Of a DNA stretch of 48,653 bases, positions 18,087 through 26,830 are shown piece by piece (within the stretch, counting starts at the first letter, position 1; each line of letters starts with the position of its first letter). A model generated the notes under the pieces. The model did not search any database and was not told the DNA's origin. It saw nothing but the letters and a program-made list of their open reading frames with translations. The position numbers and the translations under genes were made by a program. The DNA is taken from assembly GCF_009193355.1 (NCBI RefSeq), contig NZ_WBVT01000026.1, forward strand, positions 1-48,653. The letters are read 5' to 3'. This DNA is from Bifidobacterium leontopitheci (GTDB lineage Bacteria; Actinomycetota; Actinomycetes; Actinomycetales; Bifidobacteriaceae).

Positions 18087-18183
18087 GGTGGCTGTGGGCG
18101 GTGGATATATGATGCTCGACACACTCAAGGCCGTTCGGCCAAGCCTACGGTCGAGCATCATATATCCACCGCCCACAGCCACC
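18087..18183. repeat. perfect 34-bp inverted repeat between ureF and ureG
   Basis: 18087-18120 is exactly complementary to 18150-18183 (the arm begins GGTGGCTGTGGGCGGTGG and ends GATGCTCGAC). The 29-nt loop contains a small GGCCGTTCGGCC hairpin. RNA from either strand would form a very stable stem. No T-run flanks it, so it may be a processing or stabilising structure or a transposon-derived palindrome rather than a plain terminator. Confidence 0.9.
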
Positions 18184-18248
18184 TCGCTGGGTGCGACGTC
18201 GCCGGTCCCGGTTTTGAGGGGAGGGGATTGGGAGGGGATTGGGATTGG

Positions 18249-19109
18249 TCAGCTCATGTAGAGCCTCGAGTAGAGGGTTTCGTGTTGCATGGCGGCGATG
18301 TCGAGGTAGGCGCCGGAAATGCCGAGGTCGTCGGGCTCCAACATCATCGCGACATCCACCGCCTGCACCAGCCGCGGAAACGAGTCATGCAACGCCACCT
18401 GGCCGGCGTACTGGCTGAGCGGAATCGCCTTCGCCGCGCACATCGTCAACGCACTCAGCAGCGAATAGCCGTACATGATCGCCGCGTCACGCACGTCAGG
18501 CGCATGGTCGGCCGCGTACAGTCCCATCGCGATCGCGTGCACGCCGCGGCAACGGCCCTCGCCGATCAGCCTCGCGTACCGGTCCAGCAAAGGGGACCCG
18601 GCCGCGGCGGCGGACGCTCGTTCGGTGGCGGACGCCCATGTCGTATGGCCGGCCGCGCGGTCCGCCGCATCCATCTGCCGCACAAGCTTGATGAGCCGCG
18701 TGCACATGCGCTCGCTGCCCTCACGGATCTCGCGCGCCGACTGCAGGGCGCTCGCCAGCTCGTCCAGTTCGACGAGCCGCCGCTCCAGCCGCTCGCCGGA
18801 CGCCGCATCGTCCGACACTGCGTCGTTGGACACTGCACTGCCGGACACTGTGTCGCCGGACACTGTGCCGCCGGACTCGCGCGCCTCGACGCCATACCGT
18901 CCGGCCAGCGCCATCTGCCCGATCTCCTTGTACGGCGCGACCTCGAGATAGTTCTTCATATATTGCTCGAAATCCGCGCCGCGCCGCAGAAAGTCGCGCT
19001 GCACGAACGTCTCCATGCCGTTCGACAATGCGAACGCACCCACGGGGAACACACTGTCGCACACCTGCAGCATGGCGAGCCTGCGCGACTCGGTCTCGTT
19101 GACGTCCAT
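18249..19109 (-). CDS. ureF: urease accessory protein UreF
   Basis: 286 residues, longer than the usual 220-240. UreF joins UreD and UreG in the nickel-insertion complex. Family features include LQVCDSVFPVGAFALSNGMET near the N-terminus, YLEVAPYKEIGQMAL, and a C-terminal stretch with ALTMCAAKAIPLSQ and a terminal Met-Ser. The extra length includes an insert near residues 77-105 made of five-residue repeats of the TVSGD type, encoded by 15-bp tandem DNA repeats. It probably lies on a surface loop. GGAAGGAT precedes the start. It follows ureE after a 159-bp gap. Confidence 0.93.
   Translation of the reverse strand: MDVNETESRRLAMLQVCDSVFPVGAFALSNGMETFVQRDFLRRGADFEQYMKNYLEVAPYKEIGQMALAGRYGVEARESGGTVSGDTVSGSAVSNDAVSDDAASGERLERRLVELDELASALQSAREIREGSERMCTRLIKLVRQMDAADRAAGHTTWASATERASAAAAGSPLLDRYARLIGEGRCRGVHAIAMGLYAADHAPDVRDAAIMYGYSLLSALTMCAAKAIPLSQYAGQVALHDSFPRLVQAVDVAMMLEPDDLGISGAYLDIAAMQHETLYSRLYMS
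18796..18885. repeat. in-frame 15-bp tandem repeat inside ureF
   Basis: Six consecutive 15-bp units of the form CCGGACACTGTGTCG; the third to fifth are nearly identical and the outer ones have diverged. Because 15 is a multiple of 3, unit gain or loss would keep the ureF frame. Confidence 0.88.
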
Positions 19110-19268
19110 ATGATCCTTCCGGCTGTTCTGTGGTTGGCTGTGCGGTGGGCTGCTGCGGTGCCGGATGGCTGCGGCGCCGACGTACCTCGGGGGAGTGACG
19201 AGAGTCCTGCGTCGGGCGACGATCCGCTCGGGGCGACGATTGGGGCACCCGGCCGAAGCTCCGGCGGC

Positions 19269-20054
19269 TCAGTGGGTGTGCCAGGTACGGCCGCCGTCGT
19301 GACTGTGCGAGCCGTCCGGCCGGTGCAGCACGCCGTTCGTCTCGTATTCGCCGGGTTTCAGCTGGTATGGGTGGTCGGCGTCCACGTTCGGCTCTTCGAC
19401 GATGTGGTGATGATGGCCGTGCGCGTGGTCGCCGTGATCGTGCGCATGACGATCATCGTGACCGTCGGCCGCGTCCGTCTCGTCCGCCGCGTGCGCGTGC
19501 ACGTCCAGATGCCCCGCGGCCTGTTCGCCGGCGAACGCGGCGTCCGCCTCGGCCTCCTGCTCCTCCTCGGCCAGATCGCCGGTGGTCTTGCCGGTGCCCG
19601 GCACGATCGTGCCCGAACCGGCGTGCGCCTTGACGATGAGGAACCCGTCGAACCCGCCCTCGATGATGCGCGGCTCGAAGCCGATCTTCTTCGTGTACTC
19701 CATCGTCGGATGGTCGTACGGCACGAGCACGCGGTCGTTTTCGACCTTGAGGCTCAGATGCCGGTTGCCCAGCTCGAAGCACAGGCGGCCCATCTCCTTC
19801 ATGGTGCTCACCGGGATCTCGATGAGCTGCGCGGTGCGGATCCGCGCAAAATACCGTTTGTCGTCCGTCTCGGCCAGCACATCGCCGTCCTTGATGGTCC
19901 GGCCGACCATCACACCGAACTCGGTGCCGTCCTCGGCGACCTTGCGCATGCGCTTCTTGTCGGTCTCGAACCAGTCGAATTCGATCGGCACGCTCAGCTT
20001 GCCGTCGTTCGGCGGGTTGTCGATGATGTTCCCGGTGATTTCCTTGGCTATCAT
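19269..20054 (-). CDS. ureE: urease accessory nickel chaperone UreE with His-rich tail
   Basis: 261 residues, much longer than the usual 150-160. The first 150 residues are UreE: a peptide-binding N-domain and a metal-binding domain with GNRHLSLKVENDRVLVPYDH. A Glu-rich linker follows, then a His-rich tail (HAHDHGDHAHGHHHH and a terminal SHSHDGGRTWHTH), suited to storing several nickel ions. The start at 20054 is chosen because the protein begins MIAKEITGN, as expected, and AAGGAG is 6 bases upstream; the frame stays open upstream through unconserved sequence. It is the first gene of the minus-strand accessory series. The His-tail length may reflect nickel supply by the divergent NikMN system. 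Confidence 0.94.
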   Translation of the reverse strand: MIAKEITGNIIDNPPNDGKLSVPIEFDWFETDKKRMRKVAEDGTEFGVMVGRTIKDGDVLAETDDKRYFARIRTAQLIEIPVSTMKEMGRLCFELGNRHLSLKVENDRVLVPYDHPTMEYTKKIGFEPRIIEGGFDGFLIVKAHAGSGTIVPGTGKTTGDLAEEEQEAEADAAFAGEQAAGHLDVHAHAADETDAADGHDDRHAHDHGDHAHGHHHHIVEEPNVDADHPYQLKPGEYETNGVLHRPDGSHSHDGGRTWHTH

Positions 20055-20361
20055 CCGCGCTCCTTCTGTTGTCGTTGCCTGTGGCCGTCTGCCGCTGTCA
20101 TCGCCTGCGCCGTCGGGCCGGGCGGCGGTTGCGTAACAGTGTAGGTGCGCGCATCGCGCCCCAATGTAACAGGCGCACGCCAAAGCCGGCCGCAAGCCGC
20201 AAAGCCCGCTGTTCCCGCGGGTTGCCGGCGTTCTCACATCGTGGAACGCGGCGCTTCGGGGCGCTGTGTGGATCGCGGGGCCTCGGCTAGGAGCGGTGGC
20301 ACGGGAGAGGTTGCCGATTCCGCAGCCGGCCGCGGCCGCAGAACCGGCCTGCGCCGAGGCA

Positions 20362-20501
20362 TATTCCGTATTCGTAGGTTCCCGTCGTGTGTACGCGGAG
20401 TCATTGCGTGCGGAAGAGCGTTGGAATCGCGCCGTTTTCGCGGCCGCATCGACGGCGTTTGCCGTACGGCGGCCAGACACTGCTCCTAAGAATACGGAAT
20501 A
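20362..20501. repeat. 140-bp element with 12-bp terminal inverted repeats
   Basis: TATTCCGTATTC (20362-20373) is complementary to 20490-20501. Inner GGAG/CTCC pairing and a central CGCG-CCGTTTT-CGCG hairpin give a rod-like fold. It is the same length as the element at 15159-15298 but its sequence is not clearly related. It lies in the 697-bp gap between divergent ureE and nikMN; the remainder of the gap shows no supported gene and must hold both promoters. Confidence 0.5.
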
Positions 20502-20751
20502 CCGCCCAAAACTCCGTGGTTTCATGCCCGGCGCCCGTCATTCGCGAACGCCGCCGCCTCGGCCTTTCGTAATCCGGCGCACACGCCCCTCCGCCCTGCC
20601 GCCGATTGCCGGACGACCTCCCCGCCGCCGAATCATAAGTGTGCTATGACATAACCATTCCCGCGTCACGCCGATGCCGCGCAACCGCGTGACCTCCACG
20701 CCACGCGGCGGCGCCACCCCGAAGACGCGAGCCCAACGAACGGAGGAACCC

Positions 20752-22131
20752 ATGATCGACGTCCCCGCGACGACGCTGCCGTCCGACGGCACGCTCACGC
20801 TCGCGATGCACATCCCCGACAACTTCATCTCGCCGTCCACCTCGGCGGTCTTCTGGGTGGTCATGATCCCCATCTGGGCGCTGTGCCTGCGGTCCGTGAT
20901 GCGCGAGGCGACGCCGGAACGCATGGCGTATCTCGGCGCCGGAGCCGCGTTCTCGTTCCTCGTCATGATGTTCAACGTGCCCACGCCCGGCGGCACCACG
21001 GCCCACGGCGTCGGCGGCGCGCTCATCGCGTTGCTGCTGGGGCCTCAGTACGCGACGGTCGCAGTGTCGGTCGCGTTGCTGCTGCAGGCGCTGCTCTTCG
21101 GCGACGGCGGCCTGCTGACGTTGGGTGCGAACTGCTTCAACATGGCGGTCGTGCTGCCGTTCGTCGCGTATGGGCTGGCGGCCGGTGTGCGACGGCTGGG
21201 TGCGCTGGGTGTGCGCGGTGATCGGCGTGCGGCGCGAAACCGCCTGGCCGACCGTGTGGGCGCGTTCGCCGGCGGATACGTTGGTTTGTGCGCGGCGGCG
21301 TTGTGCGTTGCGCTGGAACTGGGCGTGCAGCCGCTGCTGTTCCGCGCCGCGAACGGCCAGGCGCTGTACTTTCCGTTCCCGATTGCGGTGACGGTGCCCG
21401 CCATGCTGATTCCGCACCTGGCGGTCGCCGGCGTGGTCGAAGGGCTGATCACGGTCGTGGTGGTCGGATTCGTGCGCGACGCCGCGCCGGAGGCCGTGCG
21501 CGCGTGGGGGACGCGGGCGACGGCCGGTGAGGCGGCAGGCGCGGATGGTGACGTTTCGGCGCGAGCTGGCGTGGGTGCTGTTGTGGGTGCTGTTGTGGGT
21601 GCGGACGCGGTCGCGGGTGCCGTGCGGCCGGCTGCTGCGGTCGCCGGCGCTCGCGGTGTGCGCGGCTCCGCTGGGTCGGGCGTGGCTGATGTCCGCGGTG
21701 GCTTGCGTGGCGGCGGTTTGCGCGGCGGCGATTCGAGCAGTGGTGCCGTCCGCAGTGATGATTCGCGCAGTGACGCCGTTCGCAGTGGCGGTTCGCGCGT
21801 CGGCTTGCGTCGCCGTGCGCTGCGCATCGGTCTGGCGGTCGTCGCGCTGCTCTCGCCGCTGGGTCTGCTGGCCGCCGGCGATGCGTGGGGCGAGTGGGGA
21901 GCCGAGGATTTCATGGCCGCCACGGGACTTGACTATGTGCCGCAGTACATCGCGCACGGTTTCACGTGGAACGCGCTGCTGCCTGACTATTCGCTGCGCG
22001 GCCTGCCGGATGCGGCCGGCTATGTGCTGTCCGCGGTGATCGGCGTCGCGGTGCTGACCATCGTCTTCCGTCTGCTGGCCGCCGCCGCGCGGGGCGGCCG
22101 CAGCGCGCAAGCCGGGAGGGGCGCCGCCTGA
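20752..22131 (+). CDS. ECF nickel/cobalt transporter substrate-binding membrane component (NikMN/CbiM type)
   Basis: 459 residues. The CbiM/NikM core (about 19-245) has MHIPDNF, whose Met-His pair binds the metal in the family, and FNVPTPGGTTAHGVGGALIA with the conserved His. A roughly 110-residue Gly/Ala/Ser/Arg linker follows, built partly of repeats, then a C-terminal NikN-like part with membrane helices. CGGAGGAACC before 20752 supports this start, yet in known NikM/CbiM the metal-binding MHI must be at the N-terminus. The MHI Met is residue 19 (ATG at 20806, no ribosome site), so either the leader is removed or the annotated start needs testing. The gene overlaps cbiQ by one base. Nickel rather than cobalt is inferred from the urease neighbours. 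Confidence 0.9.
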   Translation: MIDVPATTLPSDGTLTLAMHIPDNFISPSTSAVFWVVMIPIWALCLRSVMREATPERMAYLGAGAAFSFLVMMFNVPTPGGTTAHGVGGALIALLLGPQYATVAVSVALLLQALLFGDGGLLTLGANCFNMAVVLPFVAYGLAAGVRRLGALGVRGDRRAARNRLADRVGAFAGGYVGLCAAALCVALELGVQPLLFRAANGQALYFPFPIAVTVPAMLIPHLAVAGVVEGLITVVVVGFVRDAAPEAVRAWGTRATAGEAAGADGDVSARAGVGAVVGAVVGADAVAGAVRPAAAVAGARGVRGSAGSGVADVRGGLRGGGLRGGDSSSGAVRSDDSRSDAVRSGGSRVGLRRRALRIGLAVVALLSPLGLLAAGDAWGEWGAEDFMAATGLDYVPQYIAHGFTWNALLPDYSLRGLPDAAGYVLSAVIGVAVLTIVFRLLAAAARGGRSAQAGRGAA

Positions 22132-23135
22132 TGATCGCGCGACCGTCTGCCCGGATGACGCCGGCCGGGAACGCGCAGTCGGCCGACCGGCGGCCGTTCG
22201 GCTACGGCGAAGCGGCTGCGGCGTCGTCCGTTGCGTCGTCAGCAGCGTTGTCGTCAACAGCGCTGTCGTCAGTATCGTCGCCAGCCGCCGCATCCCAAGC
22301 TGGTCCGCACCCCGCAGCGCCGCCGCTTGCGCTCCCGGACTGGCTACGCAGGTCGGAAGACTATCGTCCGCCGCGCGACCGCTCGTCGTTCATCGGCCGC
22401 AACCTGACGCACCTTGGCGGCATGCTCGCCGATGTCGGCGCCGCGATGCCGCTCGACCGCAGTCCGCTCGACCGCGCGTTGTGCGCCGTGTCTCCTGCGC
22501 TGCGTCTTGTCGGCGTGCTCGCGGTGATCCTCTGCGCCGGACTCACACGCAACATGCTGTTCGCCTACGTCATGCTCGCGGTCGTGCTCGTGTCGCTGGC
22601 CGTGCGTCCGGCGTCGCTGATCGTCGCACTGCTCAAACCGGCGTTGGCCGTCTGTCTGCTCAGCTTGGCTGTCGCGTTGCCGGCCGTGTTCGTCGGCCAG
22701 TACAGTGCGCCGATGCGGCTGGTTGTGCGCGCGTTCGTGTCGGTGACGCCGGTGGCCGTGCTTGCGCTCACCGTGCCGTGGAACCGGCTGATCGGCGGCC
22801 TGCGTGCGCTGGGCGTGCCGAACGCCGTGGTGTACGTGTGTGATGTGACGATTCAGTTCGTCGACGTGCTCGGACGGTCGATGGTCGAGTTGCTGGAGGC
22901 GTTGCGGCTACGCAGTGTCGGACGAGACCGGGCCAAGCTGATGTCGGCCGGACGGCTGCTGGGCGTGCTGTTCCTGCGGGCGCATACGCAGGCGCGGCAG
23001 ATGGCTGAGGCGATGGTGTGCCGCGGCTTTTCCGGCCGGTATCGCGTGCGCCGCGAGCCGTGGCTGACGTGGGCGAACGGCTGCTATGCGGTGGGTGTCG
23101 TGATGATGGTCGCCTTCGCCGTGTACTGCGGGTGA
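22131..23135 (+). CDS. cbiQ: ECF transporter T component CbiQ
   Basis: 334 residues. The coupling membrane protein joins NikMN to the ATPase. The first 70 residues are an Ala/Ser-rich extension (AAAASSVASSAALSS) not typical of the family. Helices follow from about 120 onward, and coupling motifs are visible: ALRLRSVGRD and AMVCRGFSGRY, each with the Ala-Arg-Gly-like signature of T components. The start overlaps the nikMN stop (TGATG), so translation is coupled. Confidence 0.92.
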   Translation: MIARPSARMTPAGNAQSADRRPFGYGEAAAASSVASSAALSSTALSSVSSPAAASQAGPHPAAPPLALPDWLRRSEDYRPPRDRSSFIGRNLTHLGGMLADVGAAMPLDRSPLDRALCAVSPALRLVGVLAVILCAGLTRNMLFAYVMLAVVLVSLAVRPASLIVALLKPALAVCLLSLAVALPAVFVGQYSAPMRLVVRAFVSVTPVAVLALTVPWNRLIGGLRALGVPNAVVYVCDVTIQFVDVLGRSMVELLEALRLRSVGRDRAKLMSAGRLLGVLFLRAHTQARQMAEAMVCRGFSGRYRVRREPWLTWANGCYAVGVVMMVAFAVYCG

Positions 23136-23308
23136 GCGGGGTGTGGGTGAGCGGTGCGCGGGGTGCGGGCGCGCGGGTGCAGGCTGCGGCGCATGGGTTG
23201 CGGTGCGGCAGATCGCGATGCCGCGGCTGAGGCGGACATATCCAGCTATCCGGCGCGGTCGCTCCCGGCAGGCAATCCCGGTATCATGAGTCGGGAAAGG
23301 AGGCGGCG

Positions 23309-24007
23309 ATGTTCGACGGTGACCCGTTGATCGAGCTGCACGACATCGATTTTTCGTATCGAGGGGTCGGTGGTGGTTCGGTGCGGCAGGTGCTGCGCGG
23401 CTTTTCGCTGACGATCGCGCGCGGCGAATGCGTGGCGCTGCTGGGACCGAACGGCAGCGGCAAGACCACGGTCATGCGGATCGTCAACGCTCTGGAGTTC
23501 CCGGATGCCGGCACGTACCGGCTGGGTGGTGTGCCGGTCGAGCGCGCGGCCGTCGAGCGGCGCAACAGTGCGTTCGCCAAGTCTTTGCATCAGCATGTGG
23601 GATTCGTGTTCCAGAATTCGGATACCCAGTTGTTCTGTCCGTCAGTCGAGGAGGAGATCGCGTTCGGTCCGATGCAGATGGGGCTGCCGGAAGACGAGGT
23701 GTCCCGAAGGGTGGATGATGTCGTCTCGCTGTTCGGGCTGGAGGGGTTGCGCGGGCGAGCTTCGTACCGGCTGTCGGGCGGCGAGAAGAAGCGCGTCGCC
23801 ATCGCCTGCTGCCTGTCGCTCAATCCCGACCTGCTCGTGCTGGACGAGCCGACCGACGGTCTCGACGAGCGTAACACCGACATTGTGGTCGACGTGTTGC
23901 GAGCGTTCGTCGCCGCCGGCAAGACCGTGCTGATCTCCACGCATCACCAGGATATCGTGGAGCGGCTCGGCGCACGGATTGTGCGGATCGAGCCGGCCGC
24001 CGAATAA
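23309..24007 (+). CDS. cbiO: ECF transporter ATPase CbiO
   Basis: 232 residues. ABC ATPase that drives metal import. Walker A GPNGSGKTT, Q-loop FVFQNSDTQLFCPSV (the DTQLF form is typical of ECF ATPases), signature LSGGEKKR, Walker B LLVLDEPTDGLDE and H-loop STHHQD are all present. AAAGGAGG precedes the start. The 173-bp gap from cbiQ holds no other gene. Only one ATPase gene is present, as in nickel/cobalt ECF systems. Confidence 0.95.
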   Translation: MFDGDPLIELHDIDFSYRGVGGGSVRQVLRGFSLTIARGECVALLGPNGSGKTTVMRIVNALEFPDAGTYRLGGVPVERAAVERRNSAFAKSLHQHVGFVFQNSDTQLFCPSVEEEIAFGPMQMGLPEDEVSRRVDDVVSLFGLEGLRGRASYRLSGGEKKRVAIACCLSLNPDLLVLDEPTDGLDERNTDIVVDVLRAFVAAGKTVLISTHHQDIVERLGARIVRIEPAAE

Positions 24008-24044
24008 TGCAGGTGATGGTGCCGGATGGTGCGGCCACATGCGG

Positions 24045-24092
24045 GCGCAAGGATTTACGGAAAACGGGCGCTTCATCCGTAATATCTTGCGC
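24045..24092. terminator. hairpin after the nickel transporter operon
   Basis: GCGCAAG and TTACGGA at 24045-24060 pair with TCCGTAA and CTTGCGC at 24075-24092, with a few mismatches. It lies 38 bp after cbiO and lacks a T-run. The 779-bp gap that follows holds only repeats; the open frame across it (24007-24423) shows no protein-like features. Confidence 0.45.
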
Positions 24093-24396
24093 TGGGGATG
24101 CGCCGCCGATGGGCTCGATGATTAGCGCCGCCGATGGCGCCACCGCAATTCATGGGGAAGGGGAGAGGAAGACGTCGACATTTACGCCGTCAAGAAAAGT
24201 GAAGCGCCGAACCACGAAAGCGCCTGTCGGCGCAAAGGCCGCTCGCAGCGGCAAAAAATGGAGCCCGGGGCTATGCATGGCCCGGCGCGGATATCAGTAT
24301 AACCGATTCCGCGGTGATGCCGCCCGGCCGCGTGTTGCCGGGGCGACCCCGCGTCGTCACCGGTCCGTCTGGTCGCATATCGTCGGTCGCTCTTGC

Positions 24397-24495
24397 GTCA
24401 CTCTGCTCGCCCGATCACGGTGACGCGGGTACGAAACCCCAGTGTTTGCAAGGGGTTTCAGTGGTGCGTCACCGTGATTGGGCGAGCAGAGTGAC
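24397..24495. repeat. 99-bp palindrome doublet, copy 2
   Basis: 28-bp palindromes at 24397-24424 and 24468-24495 are inverted copies of each other with one mismatch, separated by 43 bp. The spacer folds as GAAACCCC-AGTGTTTGCAA-GGGGTTTC. The whole element can form one long cruciform. Confidence 0.9.
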
Positions 24496-24512
24496 GGATT
24501 CGCCTTCCCTCT

Positions 24513-24688
24513 GGCGGTCGTTTCCCGCCAACATCCCGCAGCTCTTGGTCGAAAACGACCGCGAATAGTGCCTGCAGCGGTCGTTTTCAACTAGAACTGC
24601 GCGTCTGATGGTTGAAAACGGACGCCAACGACGCTGCTGGCGGTCGTTTCTGACCATAATCCGCCTGCACGCAGTCGAAAACGGACGC
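24513..24688. repeat. three ~50-bp GGTCGTTTTC hairpins in tandem
   Basis: Units at about 24513-24563, 24576-24626 and 24639-24688 each begin GCGGTCGTTTTC-like and end GAAAACGGACGCC- or GAAAACGACCGC-like. Loops differ in sequence but not much in length. This is a separate hairpin family from the GTCAC and GTACTC repeats. Confidence 0.8.
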
Positions 24689-24786
24689 CACGGACGGCCA
24701 TCTCACCACTTCTACCGCAGTTTCCGTCGCGGTCCCGCCGCAGCCGCCACCGTGACCGCAACCACAGCGCCCGCGCGGCGCCCCGC

Positions 24787-25488
24787 CTAATCCAGCTTCC
24801 CCTGCCGCCACAGCTGCGCGCCGTGCCGGAAGTCGCGCGACGTGACCATCAGATTGCCGGCGGTATGCAGCAGCCGGGCCGCCCGCTCGCGCTGCTCGAT
24901 CGCGCTCATGCGCTTCGCCTCCACGTGCAGGCCCTGCGCCACCACGTCGGTGAACGCGCTCGCACGGTCCAACGCCACGGCGAAATCCCCGGTGAACGCG
25001 CCGGAGAGGATCGAATCGGCCAACCGCGCGATGTCGTCCTCGTCGGGTGCCTGGTCGATGCCGGCGATTGCCGACGCCGTGGTCGCCACCGGTTCGCCCA
25101 GCCGCCACAGACGTGAGATCAGGTCGCGGTCGCGGCGCATCCACGAACGCAACGTGTACAGCCGCCACATGATGCCCGGCAGCGAATCCGGCTCGGAGCG
25201 GCTCCACAGTTCGGCGATCAGGTCCACGCCTTCGCGGTCGACGAGCGTGAGCACGCGCTGCACGATCTGCGGATCGGTGTCGGCGTCGTGCCGCACGCGG
25301 TCGAGCAGTGCGGCCGCCGACGCGTGGCTCATTTCACTGACCACGCTCGGGTCGGCGCCGCCTGCGATGCCGTCGATGATGCCCGGGTCGATTTGGCCGG
25401 GGCGCGATGGGCGCGGGGAGCCGGTCGGCGTGAAGCCGGTGCGGCTGGAGACGACGGAACCTGAACCGTAATGCAAGCTAGTAGACAA
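24787..25488 (-). CDS. conserved-looking protein of unknown function
   Basis: 233 residues from a TTG at 25488. The first 45 residues are Ser/Pro/Gly-rich; the rest looks mostly alpha-helical and soluble ([34 protein letters not shown]). No catalytic motif or membrane segment is seen. It overlaps the end of the Nudix gene by 11 bases, so the two are translationally linked, and its start could lie further downstream. I do not recognise the family. Confidence 0.75.
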   Translation of the reverse strand: MSTSLHYGSGSVVSSRTGFTPTGSPRPSRPGQIDPGIIDGIAGGADPSVVSEMSHASAAALLDRVRHDADTDPQIVQRVLTLVDREGVDLIAELWSRSEPDSLPGIMWRLYTLRSWMRRDRDLISRLWRLGEPVATTASAIAGIDQAPDEDDIARLADSILSGAFTGDFAVALDRASAFTDVVAQGLHVEAKRMSAIEQRERAARLLHTAGNLMVTSRDFRHGAQLWRQGKLD

Positions 25489-26572
25489 GTGGCGTGACTT
25501 TCTGTACGTCGATAATGGACAGTTCCTCGCCCTTCTGCACCACGAACAGCGCGATGGCGGTGCCGGTGGGCATGTAGGGCGATGTGGGGATGAGTTTCTT
25601 GGCGAGCGAGTTCGCGGCGCATAGTCCGCGCAGATGCTCGAATATGCCGCCGATCACCGGTCGGTGCATGCACACGGCGGTCGCCCCGTGATGCCGGATC
25701 GTGAACTCCAGCTCGTACCGGAAGCACTCCCAGGCGGCGTCGGGGTCGGCGGCGAACGCGTCCTCGGTGAGCGGCTCGGCCATGTGCAGCGGCAGCCCGG
25801 TCTGCCAGGCGAGCATCTGGATGGTCTGCTGGCAGCGCAGCCACGGCGAGGTGACGAGTCGGGTGGGGTTGTAGCAGGCGAGTTCGCGGTCGAGCGCGTA
25901 GGCTGCGGCGGCGCCTTTCGGCGTGATCGGCCGCTTGCCGTCGCTGCCTTTCCACGCCTTGCGTGCCTCGGCCTTGCCGTGTCGCACGAGCAGCAGCATG
26001 TCGCCGTCCACGGCGCCCTGCTCAACCCGGTCGACGAACAGGGCGAGGATGTCGCGGTCGGTCGAGTGGGTGAGCATGCGGTGGGCGCGTTGGACGGACA
26101 CCCACATCACCTGGTCGATTTCGCCGAGGTCGGCGCGGTGCACGGGGCCGAAGGCGTCGACGAGCCGTGCGTTCTCCTCGTCGCTGATGGGGCTGGCCAT
26201 CCAGAACAGGATGTGCTTCGTGTCGACGGTGCGGTCCTTGGAACGGTTCTTCTTGCCCTCTTCGGCGAGCGGGTATTCGACCTCGCCGAGGAACGGGCCG
26301 AGCGCGACGGGCGTGCCCGTCTCCTCGCCGACCTCGCGCACGGCCGCATGCCGGTGCGTCTCGTTCGGCTCCAGCTTGCCTTTCGGCCAGCTCCAGTCGT
26401 CGTATTTCGGCCGGTGCACGATGCACACCTGCAGTGTGTCGAACACGGACTCGGCGCTCGCCGTGTCCGGCTGCCGTCCGGTGTCGGAGAATTTCATCCA
26501 GCCTTGAAAATCCGTGTTGCGCCGGTAGAGCACTGCTCCGGCCGCTTCTACGATCTTCACTTCGCCACTCAC
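25478..26572 (-). CDS. Nudix hydrolase / histidine phosphatase fusion (MutT1 type)
   Basis: About 364 residues. The N-terminal Nudix domain has its box at residues 65-87 ([20 protein letters not shown]). The C-terminal half is a histidine phosphatase with [12 protein letters not shown] near residue 205 and a conserved His in CMHRPVIGG. This fusion matches mycobacterial MutT1, which breaks down 8-oxo-dGTP and diadenosine polyphosphates. The neighbouring ppk gene is also shared with mycobacteria. The start is uncertain: GTG at 26572 or GTG at 26560 fits the Nudix domain; GGAAGG lies directly before the first and at better spacing from the second. Longer open frame upstream is not conserved-looking. 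Confidence 0.88.
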   Translation of the reverse strand: MSGEVKIVEAAGAVLYRRNTDFQGWMKFSDTGRQPDTASAESVFDTLQVCIVHRPKYDDWSWPKGKLEPNETHRHAAVREVGEETGTPVALGPFLGEVEYPLAEEGKKNRSKDRTVDTKHILFWMASPISDEENARLVDAFGPVHRADLGEIDQVMWVSVQRAHRMLTHSTDRDILALFVDRVEQGAVDGDMLLLVRHGKAEARKAWKGSDGKRPITPKGAAAAYALDRELACYNPTRLVTSPWLRCQQTIQMLAWQTGLPLHMAEPLTEDAFAADPDAAWECFRYELEFTIRHHGATAVCMHRPVIGGIFEHLRGLCAANSLAKKLIPTSPYMPTGTAIALFVVQKGEELSIIDVQKVTPLVY

Positions 26573-26718
26573 CCTTCCATTATGCCCCAGCGTGCGTCCT
26601 GACCACGTCGTGCTGGTGGCCGTCGGTTGTCGCGTTGCGACTGTGTATCGATTCATTCCGGGGTGGTCCGGTATGTCTCGGCTACGTTGTTTTTCCGGTT
26701 GTCCCAAGGAACGACGAA

Positions 26719-26742
26719 GGCCGACCCCGTGTGGGGCCGGCC
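26719..26742 (-). terminator. terminator of the ppk transcript
   Basis: GGCCGACCCC-GTGT-GGGGCCGGCC forms a 10-bp stem with one G:T-type mismatch. On the minus strand it is followed by TTCGTCGTT. It lies about 90 bp after the ppk stop and before the Nudix gene, suggesting separate transcripts. Confidence 0.65.
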
Positions 26743-26830
26743 ATCGTCGAGATAGTTGGTACTACTGTAGCACCGGTTTGGAGTGAGCGTTCACGGACGC
26801 CGTTCCGCCGTGTCCGTCACGTCCGCCGTG

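Noticed and set aside
24007..24423. A 138-residue open frame after cbiO
   Set aside because: No ribosome site or domain; its end runs into the 99-bp palindrome.
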